6,945 nucleotides of DNA from Planctomycetaceae bacterium (GTDB taxonomy: Bacteria; Planctomycetota; Planctomycetia; Planctomycetales; Planctomycetaceae): NCBI GenBank assembly GCA_029259875.1, contig JAJDEK010000052.1, forward strand, positions 1 to 6,945, given 5' to 3'. The notes beneath the pieces were generated by a model. That model saw only the letters and a program-made list of their open reading frames with translations. It was not told the DNA's origin and did no database searches. The position numbers were made by a program, and so were the translations under genes. Of the stretch, positions 1-4,863 are shown piece by piece; the first letter of the stretch is position 1, and each line of letters starts with the position of its first letter.

Positions 1-15
1 GGGGGTTGACGAAAA

Positions 16-103
16 AACCGATTCCTAAGACACTTTTACGGTCTTAGTCTGAGTAGCAGGACTAAGCCGGGTAAGTAAAGCAGGGAAGCTTGAGGAATCG
101 GTT
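16..103 (+). promoter_or_regulatory. structured 5' leader occluding the ribosome-binding site of the acyltransferase gene
   Basis: Positions 16-26 (aaccgattcct) and 93-103 (aggaatcggtt) are perfect 11-bp inverted complements. The 3' arm covers the AGG of the likely Shine-Dalgarno (GAGG, 92-95) and ends three bases before the ATG at 106. Inside, the segment 41-50 can pair leftwards (25-31 with 41-47, 7 bp, 9-nt loop) or rightwards (43-49 with 60-66, 7 bp plus a U50-G59 wobble, 8-nt loop). The two inner hairpins exclude each other. This is the layout expected of a leader controlling translation initiation, but it matches no riboswitch class I can recognise. The transcription start is unknown, and a reading frame entering from the left edge and stopping at 26-28 could mean that the 5' arm lies in the tail of an upstream gene. 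Pairing is seen directly; function is inferred. Confidence 0.4.
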
Positions 104-106
104 GCA
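94..106 (+). repeat. 13-bp direct repeat, copy 1 (second copy 192-204)
   Basis: The 13-mer ggaatcggttgca occurs here, across the ribosome-binding region and first base of the start codon, and again at 192-204 inside the same gene. The first 10 bases of both copies are complementary to 16-25, so the leader arm could pair with either one. In a window this size one 13-mer repeat by chance is not improbable, so this may be coincidence. Confidence 0.5.
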
Positions 107-1086
107 TGATCAATTGGCGTATGGCGAGATATCGTCTGGAATATCTGATCTTCCGCACGTTAGTTTGTGTTGTGCGGTCTCTGCCTGTCAGGGAATCGGT
201 TGCACTCGCGAAGTGTTTGGCCTTCTTGATTCATTATTGTCTGCCTCGCAAACTGACACGTTATCATGTGGCAGCCGAAAACTTGCGGACTGCCTTTGGT
301 CAGGATCTTTCTGAAAAGGAGATTGAGCGGACCATCTATCAAATGTGGGTGCATTTGTTTCGAATGGTAGCAGAAATTATTCAGTTACCTCGCAAGCTGC
401 ATCGTGGAAATATTTATAATGTGATGAAGTTCGATTATCCACCGGAATTAATTACCGCTTTGTGCTCCGGTAGACCTGTGATTCTTTTAAGTGGTCATTA
501 TGGCAACTGGGAGATGGCGGTCTCGGTATTCGGTCTCTTTGGTTTTCCGATGGGAGTCGTAGCCCGCGAGTTAGATAATCCCTTTTTGAACAAATGGTTT
601 GAAAAATTCCGCCAATCTACCGGACATCGAGCCATGGCTAAAAGTGGGGGCTACGATGATATGATTGCCACCATAGAGCGCCGTGGTCATCTGGCGTTAC
701 TCGGTGATCAGGATGCAGGGAAACGAGGATTATTCGTTAACTTCTTTGGTAAGCCGGCCTCTACATTCAAATCGATTGCTTTACTGGCTCTCGAATATCG
801 GGCATATATTTGTGTTGGTTACTCCCGCCGGCTGCCCGACAATTTCGAGCGTAATCAATGGGTCAACTTCGAAATGGGGTGTGAACAACTGATTGATTCC
901 ACACAATGTGTATCGAACGATCCTGTAGGTGAGATCACTCAGCAATATACGACCGCCTTAGAAAGAGCAATCCGAAAATCTCCAGAACAGTATTTCTGGG
1001 TTCATCGCCGTTGGAAAAGTGAGCCGCGTGTACGTGAAAAAAAGAAGCGTATGCCAGTATCCATTCCAGAAAAAAAGGCAGCCTGA
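106..1086 (+). CDS. LpxL/HtrB-family lysophospholipid (lipid A type) acyltransferase
   Basis: This 326-residue protein has the full length and order of the LpxL/HtrB/MsbB family, inner-membrane enzymes that move an acyl chain from acyl-ACP onto a lipid A precursor or related lysolipid. An N-terminal hydrophobic stretch (about residues 12-45) would hold it at the inner membrane. The catalytic HX4E motif is HYGNWE, H131 and E136, almost the same positions as H132/E137 of E. coli LpxL. Downstream are the family blocks GDQDAGKRG (about 200-208), FFGKPAST (213-220) and YFWVHRRWKSEP near the C-terminus (296-307), followed by a basic tail. The ATG at 106 has GAGG 10 bases upstream; M6 at 121 is a less likely start. 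The gene stands alone between a structured leader and a 200-bp gap. Whether the acceptor is lipid A or another envelope lipid cannot be told from sequence. The family call is firm; the substrate is inferred. Confidence 0.92.
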   Translation: MINWRMARYRLEYLIFRTLVCVVRSLPVRESVALAKCLAFLIHYCLPRKLTRYHVAAENLRTAFGQDLSEKEIERTIYQMWVHLFRMVAEIIQLPRKLHRGNIYNVMKFDYPPELITALCSGRPVILLSGHYGNWEMAVSVFGLFGFPMGVVARELDNPFLNKWFEKFRQSTGHRAMAKSGGYDDMIATIERRGHLALLGDQDAGKRGLFVNFFGKPASTFKSIALLALEYRAYICVGYSRRLPDNFERNQWVNFEMGCEQLIDSTQCVSNDPVGEITQQYTTALERAIRKSPEQYFWVHRRWKSEPRVREKKKRMPVSIPEKKAA

Positions 1087-1286
1087 ATTGATTCAGACGC
1101 AGAAGTCTACTACAACCTGACTCAGAGACTGAGTTCTGAGGATGCACATTGAGTGTGAGTTGTCGCTGTTTATTAGCTCTCTTTTTCGAACGAGTATTGA
1201 ATTTGATTGCTGTCGCATAAAGATTCTACTTTCCTTGGTCACAGGCTCGCGTCTGGACTTTCTAAGAAGCGGATCGGAGGGGCATA

Positions 1287-1598
1287 ATGGGTAAAAAAGT
1301 ACGAATTGCAGCTATTGGTGAAGTTCCTGCAGGATCTGCGGGAGAGTTTGTCGTCGAAGATCAGGTCATTGCGTTATTTCATGTTGATCAGCAGTATTAT
1401 GCGATGGATGGAGTCTGTCCTCATGCAGGGGGACCATTGGGCGAAGGTACTCTAAATGGAACGACTGTCACCTGTCCCTGGCATGGTTGGCAGTTTGATG
1501 TGACTTCAGGAAAGCATTGTCTGAATGAGCGTTTGTGCCATCCCACGTTTCCAGTCATTGTGGAAGATGATGGAATTTATATCGAATTACCTGAATAA
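1287..1598 (+). CDS. small Rieske [2Fe-2S] protein (NirD/dioxygenase-ferredoxin type)
   Basis: This is a 103-residue single-domain Rieske protein. The cluster ligands are all present: C44-P-H46 in the box CPHAGGPLGEG and C63-P-W-H66 in the box TCPWHGWQFD, separated by 16 residues as in soluble bacterial Rieske ferredoxins and NirD. There is no signal peptide or membrane segment, so it should be cytoplasmic and carry single electrons. The start is well fixed by a strong GGAGG at 1276-1280, six bases before the ATG. The redox partner is not visible: no oxygenase, nitrite reductase or reductase gene adjoins it, so the specific role (oxygenase ferredoxin, NirD-like subunit or other) is open. A HAD phosphatase starts 40 bp downstream on the same strand, so the two probably share a transcript. 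Confidence 0.93.
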   Translation: MGKKVRIAAIGEVPAGSAGEFVVEDQVIALFHVDQQYYAMDGVCPHAGGPLGEGTLNGTTVTCPWHGWQFDVTSGKHCLNERLCHPTFPVIVEDDGIYIELPE

Positions 1599-1608
1599 GT
1601 GCCCGAAG

Positions 1609-1621
1609 TACCCGGCAAAGA
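1609..1621 (+). repeat. 13-bp direct repeat flanking the HAD gene, upstream copy
   Basis: The 13-mer tacccggcaaaga lies between the Rieske stop and the HAD start, 17 bases before the ATG at 1639, and recurs at 2318-2330. Here cgaag directly precedes the repeat. Confidence 0.55.
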
Positions 1622-1638
1622 GAGATGAATTGAGCGAA

Positions 1639-2292
1639 ATGAATTGTAAGGCCGTAATTTTTGATTGTGATGGTGTGCTGGTTGACAGTGAAACTCTGGG
1701 GAATCGTGTATTAGCGGAAATGATCACCCAAATGGGATTTCCACTATCACCCGAGCAGGCCGTTCAACAATTTAAAGGCGGCAAACTGGCAGATTGTATC
1801 GCTGTCGTGGAAGACCAGATGGGGAAAAAATTACCGGATGATTTTCCTACTCAAGTGCGGGCGCAGATGGCAGAAGTTTTTCAAGCAGAACTACAGGCAA
1901 TTCAAGGAGTTCGCGAGGCACTGGAATTGATTCCTGTGACCAAATGCGTTGCCTCGAATGGTCCAGAAGAAAAGATGGCGCTTACGTTGGGAATTACGGA
2001 TTTACTGCATTTCTTTCAAGGACGTATTTATTCGGCCTATACGTTGGGAGTCTGGAAACCGGAACCGGACCTCTATCTTTATGCGGCTTCTCAAATGGGA
2101 GTCCGCCCGGAAGAATGTGTGGTCGTGGAAGACAGTCATCTTGGGGTTCAGGCAGCAGTCGCTGCGGGGATTCCGGTACTAGGATATGCCGACCACAGTT
2201 CACCAACTGAATTGGAATCATTGGGAGCCAAATCCTTTGGTTCCATGTGCGAACTTCCTGAGCTACTCGGCTTTGAATCATCCAATTCCTGA
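1639..2292 (+). CDS. HAD-superfamily phosphatase, YieH / beta-phosphoglucomutase-like (subfamily IA)
   Basis: This 217-residue protein has all four haloacid dehalogenase motifs: I, FDCDGVLVDSE with nucleophile D9 and acid/base D11; II, S106 in VASNGPEEK; III, K140 in GVWKPEPDLYL; IV, E164-D165 in VVVEDSHLG. Residues about 16-85 form the helical cap typical of subfamily IA. From memory, several stretches (FKGGKL, ELQAIQG, SNGPEEKM, LLHFF, WKPEPDL) resemble E. coli YieH, a 6-phosphogluconate phosphatase, more than phosphoglycolate phosphatase; no alignment was run. Likely reaction: Mg-dependent removal of phosphate from a small sugar or sugar-acid phosphate in the cytoplasm. The frame is open back to 1525 inside the Rieske gene, but the ATG at 1639 puts motif I at the usual distance from the N-terminus. 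An in-frame TTG at 1630 is the alternative. Probably co-transcribed with the Rieske gene. Fold sure, substrate not. Confidence 0.9.
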   Translation: MNCKAVIFDCDGVLVDSETLGNRVLAEMITQMGFPLSPEQAVQQFKGGKLADCIAVVEDQMGKKLPDDFPTQVRAQMAEVFQAELQAIQGVREALELIPVTKCVASNGPEEKMALTLGITDLLHFFQGRIYSAYTLGVWKPEPDLYLYAASQMGVRPEECVVVEDSHLGVQAAVAAGIPVLGYADHSSPTELESLGAKSFGSMCELPELLGFESSNS

Positions 2293-2643
2293 CATTAGCC
2301 GAACTACGAAGCAGCTCTACCCGGCAAAGATTGCTGTTTGAAAAATCCGCGGTCAATTTCAATGCGCGAAAATCGCCGATTGACTGGTAAATTTTACACG
2401 CTCGATTTCACACTGAGTAAATTGAGTAGATCTTACAGTCGATAAAATCAAAAAAAACTGAACTTTTCAGTCAAGATGCCAAATTGCTTAAGCCGATACT
2501 TAATATTACGCCAGGTCGGATTCTGGTTTTTAGTATGTTCAGTTCTTATCAGATCATTTTTGATTGCAGGGAAATACCTCTGCCAGGCTATTGGATTAGC
2601 CCGTCAAAAATTGACGAGTTCGATATAGGGAAGGATCCTCTCA
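2293..2643. other. 351-bp intergenic region with no convincing gene
   Basis: The region contains the downstream 13-bp repeat (2318-2330) and three small potential stem-loops. The first pairs 2350-2357 with 2379-2386 (8 bp with one G-U) around an inner gcga/tcgc hairpin. The second pairs 2457-2462 with 2466-2471. The third is cgtcaa/ttgacg at 2602-2616. None has a + strand T-tract of the intrinsic-terminator kind. A weak promoter-like pair, TTGAGT (2422-2427) and TAAAAT (2443-2448), has a short 15-bp spacer. The next gene's Shine-Dalgarno AGGGAAGGA lies at 2627-2635. A 63-codon TTG-start frame from 2484 overlaps the next gene and lacks protein-like composition, so I did not call it. Confidence 0.6.
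2318..2330 (+). repeat. 13-bp direct repeat flanking the HAD gene, downstream copy
   Basis: This is the second copy of tacccggcaaaga, 25 bases after the HAD stop codon. Upstream it has cgaag followed by six extra bases (cagctc), whereas in the 1609 copy cgaag directly abuts the repeat. The pair therefore brackets the HAD gene closely on both sides. Confidence 0.55.
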
Positions 2644-2862
2644 ATGCAACATCGACTTCGAATTTTCACAGGTGAGGAAGAAACACCAGAGCAGGCTGAC
2701 TCTTTGGTCAACGTCCGTTTTGGGGAAATTGCAGACGCTTTAGCAGAAGCGGTTTATTATCGTCGAACATGGGTCTCTGATTTTTCCGATGACGAAGTAA
2801 AAATTCCCTCTGACTTATATGCCATGCTTTCAGCCTATAGCCATCTACGTCCAGGCGCGTAA
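2644..2862 (+). CDS. small acidic hypothetical protein (72 aa)
   Basis: I do not recognise a family. The 72-residue product is soluble-looking and rich in Asp and Glu, with no signal peptide, membrane segment, Cys cluster or repeats. A central stretch (about 22-45, FGEIADALAEAVYYRRTW) looks helical, and the C-terminal part (about 50-68) has an acidic FSDDEVKIP segment followed by another probable helix. The call rests on a strong Shine-Dalgarno (AGGGAAGGA, 2627-2635, eight bases before the ATG), protein-like composition, and a TAATG junction in which its stop codon overlaps the start of the next gene by one base. That coupling suggests the two products are made in proportion and may act together. 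It could be a cytoplasmic partner of the membrane-anchored neighbour; this is inference only. Confidence 0.72.
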   Translation: MQHRLRIFTGEEETPEQADSLVNVRFGEIADALAEAVYYRRTWVSDFSDDEVKIPSDLYAMLSAYSHLRPGA

Positions 2863-3419
2863 TGGTCACGGGGCCTCTGTCTCAAAAGTTTGTGATTATC
2901 GCACTCATCGCCATGGGCCTCTGTTTGGTAGTTTGGGGCGCACAGCGGTTATACGATCGTTACAAGGTGAAGCAGGTTGCGCTTGAGTTTGTGAAAGCTC
3001 TGGAAACAGGGAATGAAAATCAAATTCGCGCTCTGCTTACACCTGAGAAAGCGGAACTGGCAGCGAAACTAAAACAAGATTCACAAGATGGCATTGAGTC
3101 CCTAGATTATCGGTTTCTTGAAGTTCGATTGACGGGGAACACAGCCGAGGCCCGTATTCAAATTCAGAAAAGTGGATATGCTATTAAGCCGGATATCCAT
3201 CTTATTAAAAGTTCGACAGGGGTTTGGAAAGTGGATTCGATTTCCCAAGCCAAGGTTGATCCTCTTTGGTACGATCAAGAAGATAGGCTCTACCGGGAAA
3301 AACTAACTAAGGATGATGTTCCACCGACTCAGGTGGAAGGCCGTGTCCTTGCAAAAAAGCTTGCGCGTGCTTTAAATACAACCGTTAAAGAATCTTCCCC
3401 GGATCAAGTGGATCCATAA
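2862..3419 (+). CDS. membrane-anchored hypothetical protein, NTF2/DUF4878-like
   Basis: This 185-residue protein has a single N-terminal hydrophobic segment (about residues 10-26) with no lipobox or obvious signal-peptidase site, so it is probably a signal anchor leaving the rest outside the cytoplasmic membrane. The following region (about 35-125) has the flavour of the NTF2-like/DUF4878 group: a helix with FVKALETGNENQIRALLTPE (43-62), then alternating strands (LDYRFLEVRL, AEARIQIQKSGY) ending in GVWKVDSIS (120-128). The C-terminal 55 residues are charged and probably extended or helical. These domains are usually ligand-binding or scaffold folds without fixed catalysis, so no reaction can be assigned. 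The start codon overlaps the upstream stop (TAATG), implying translational coupling. A candidate terminator overlaps the last codons. The gene is very likely real; the fold assignment is moderate. Confidence 0.8.
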   Translation: MVTGPLSQKFVIIALIAMGLCLVVWGAQRLYDRYKVKQVALEFVKALETGNENQIRALLTPEKAELAAKLKQDSQDGIESLDYRFLEVRLTGNTAEARIQIQKSGYAIKPDIHLIKSSTGVWKVDSISQAKVDPLWYDQEDRLYREKLTKDDVPPTQVEGRVLAKKLARALNTTVKESSPDQVDP

Positions 3420-3429
3420 CGGTTTTTTT
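3380..3429 (+). terminator. candidate intrinsic terminator overlapping the end of the 185-aa gene
   Basis: Positions 3380-3387 (aaccgtta) pair perfectly with 3417-3424 (taacggtt), and a T run continues to 3429. The 29-base interior carries a second stem, ggatc (3401-3405) with gatcc (3411-3415). The outer stem is A/T-rich and the loop large, so termination may be partial. The structure includes the stop codon at 3417-3419. It would separate the 72/185-residue pair from the glycerate kinase gene. Confidence 0.45.
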
Positions 3430-3457
3430 CTCTTTCGAGTGCATGCTTTTTTCTTCC

Positions 3458-3461
3458 GAGG
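3458..3461 (+). promoter_or_regulatory. ribosome-binding site deciding the glycerate kinase start
   Basis: GAGG sits five bases before the ATG at 3467. The upstream in-frame ATG at 3443 has only a poor GAG nearby and would add eight residues (MLFSSEAP) of no family likeness, so 3467 is preferred. Confidence 0.6.
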
Positions 3462-3466
3462 CTCCT

Positions 3467-4825
3467 ATGTCTGAAACGCCCTCAATTTCTGAACACGCAT
3501 TGCGTATCTGGCAGGCGGGAGTGAAGGCGGTGGATTCAGAAACTCTCGTTCGCAGTGCTATCCGGATTACGGACAACGAACTTACAATTTGTGGTCATTC
3601 CATCCCGTTACAAGGGCAAGAAAAATTACTTGTTGTTGGTGCGGGTAAAGCAGGCAGCGGTATGGCTGCTGGTGTGGAAGTGGCTCTCAAAGGTTCTATT
3701 CTTGAAACGCGACTCAATGGCTGGGTGAATGTGCCCGCTGATTGTGTGCGTCCTCTGGAGCAGATTCATCTCCATGCAGCGCGACCTGCAAGTTTAAATG
3801 AACCGACGGCCGAAGGAGTGTTTGGTTCAAAGCAAATCCTTCAGAAAATTTCTAGTTTATCCCGTGAAGATATTTGTCTGGTACTCATCTCGGGGGGAGG
3901 CAGCGCGTTATTACCTGCTCCTCTACCTCCTGTGACACTGGAAGACAAACAGTCTGTCACGCGATTGCTGATGTCATCAGGTGCCAGTATTCAGGAATTG
4001 AATTGTGTTCGTAAACAAATTTCTGAGATCAAAGGAGGACGCTTAGCTGAAGCTGCCACTTGCGGGACTTTAATCGCTCTCGTTATTTCAGATGTGGTTG
4101 GTGATCCCTTGGAGTTCATTGCTTCGGGGCCAACAGTTGCTGACTCTTCAACGCCTGATGAGGCGGCGGAAATATTAAAACGATTTATAAGAGATCCACA
4201 GCAAGTGCCCGCCAGTATCTGGGAAGTGCTTAAAACCAGTCAGGAACAATTCTCCAAACAGAAATCCTCTGATCAGACAACAGTAATCAATAAAATTATT
4301 GGCAGTAATGCGACCGCATTAGAAGCGGCGAAACAAACAGCGCTGGAGTTAGGTTACGAAATCTATTCGATGGGCTCAGAAAACGAAGGCATCGCTTCTG
4401 AGATTGGGGTGGAGCTGGCAGAGGTTTGTCTGGAATTTCGTGCGGGTAGAGGACCTATTTCCAGGCCAGCTTGTGTGTTAAGTGGAGGCGAACCCATTGT
4501 AGATTTGTCTTCTACGCCGAACCCAGGCAAGGGGGGGCGGAATCAGGAAGTTGTGTTAGCCGCAATGCAACGTCTGTGGGATGAGGATACTTCTGGTTTC
4601 TGTATCTTATCAGGGGGGACAGATGGTGAAGATGGTCCCACTGATGCAGCAGGTGGAAAGCTTGATGCTTCCGTTCTCCAACGCGCACATACAGTTCAGC
4701 TTGACCCTGACATTTTTCTGAAAGACCACAACTCCTATCCCTGTCTTGCATTGTGCGGAGGCTTATTGAAGACAGGTGCCACCCAGACCAATGTCATGGA
4801 TTTAAGAGTGGCTTTAGTGGAATGA
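3467..4825 (+). CDS. glycerate 2-kinase, class II (GckA/TtuD type, DUF4147 plus MOFRL domains)
   Basis: This 452-residue protein has the full length and motif order of class II glycerate kinases, which phosphorylate D-glycerate with ATP to 2-phosphoglycerate and so feed glyoxylate/glycerate carbon into lower glycolysis. Seen in order: VVGAGKAG (K61), LISGGGSAL (140-148), NCVRKQISEIKGGRLAEAA (about 179-197), VISDVVGDPLEFIASGPT (about 206-223, D209), GSN (289-291), then the MOFRL half with LSGGEP, GKGGRNQE (R368), GGTDGEDGPTDAAGG (393-407) and KTGATQTNVMDL (435-446). K61, D209 and R368 fall at conserved family positions thought to be catalytic; that is recalled, not aligned. No signal peptide, so cytoplasmic. 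It lies after a candidate terminator, so it may have its own promoter, and it converges with the HD-GYP gene. No hydroxypyruvate or tartronate-semialdehyde reductase gene adjoins it. No key motif is missing. Confidence 0.95.
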   Translation: MSETPSISEHALRIWQAGVKAVDSETLVRSAIRITDNELTICGHSIPLQGQEKLLVVGAGKAGSGMAAGVEVALKGSILETRLNGWVNVPADCVRPLEQIHLHAARPASLNEPTAEGVFGSKQILQKISSLSREDICLVLISGGGSALLPAPLPPVTLEDKQSVTRLLMSSGASIQELNCVRKQISEIKGGRLAEAATCGTLIALVISDVVGDPLEFIASGPTVADSSTPDEAAEILKRFIRDPQQVPASIWEVLKTSQEQFSKQKSSDQTTVINKIIGSNATALEAAKQTALELGYEIYSMGSENEGIASEIGVELAEVCLEFRAGRGPISRPACVLSGGEPIVDLSSTPNPGKGGRNQEVVLAAMQRLWDEDTSGFCILSGGTDGEDGPTDAAGGKLDASVLQRAHTVQLDPDIFLKDHNSYPCLALCGGLLKTGATQTNVMDLRVALVE

Positions 4826-4837
4826 TTAATTCAGAAG

Positions 4838-4863
4838 CCTAATTGAGCGGTGAGCTAATTAGG
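4838..4863. terminator. shared stem-loop between convergent genes
   Basis: Positions 4838-4844 (cctaatt) pair perfectly with 4857-4863 (aattagg). Inside, agc (4846-4848) can pair with gct (4854-4856) around GGTGA. The structure lies 12 bases after the kinase stop and overlaps the stop codon of the opposite-strand HD-GYP gene. There is no clean T-tract on either strand, so it is a weak bidirectional terminator candidate, or an mRNA 3'-end stabilising hairpin. Confidence 0.35.

Noticed and set aside
1120..1134. actcag-aga-ctgagt stem-loop after the acyltransferase gene
   Set aside because: It has no T-tract and only 6 bp; it is too weak to call a terminator.
1525..1638. Longer HAD product starting inside the Rieske gene
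   Set aside because: It would add 38 residues of no family likeness; the ATG at 1639 gives the normal HAD N-terminus.
1994..2362. 122-codon - strand frame opposite the HAD gene
   Set aside because: It is a shadow of the HAD coding sequence; the protein has no recognisable features.
2457..2471. actgaa-ctt-ttcagt hairpin preceded by an A run, which would be a terminator on the - strand
   Set aside because: No - strand gene lies nearby to be terminated, and the stem is short and A/T-rich.
2484..2675. 63-codon + frame with a TTG start in the 2293-2643 gap
   Set aside because: It has no Shine-Dalgarno, an unlikely composition, and runs into the well-supported gene at 2644 in another frame.
3349..3377. 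TTGCAA-N17-TTAAAT promoter-like pair inside the 185-aa gene
   Set aside because: Only 4 of 6 matches in each box, and its transcript would start inside the proposed terminator.
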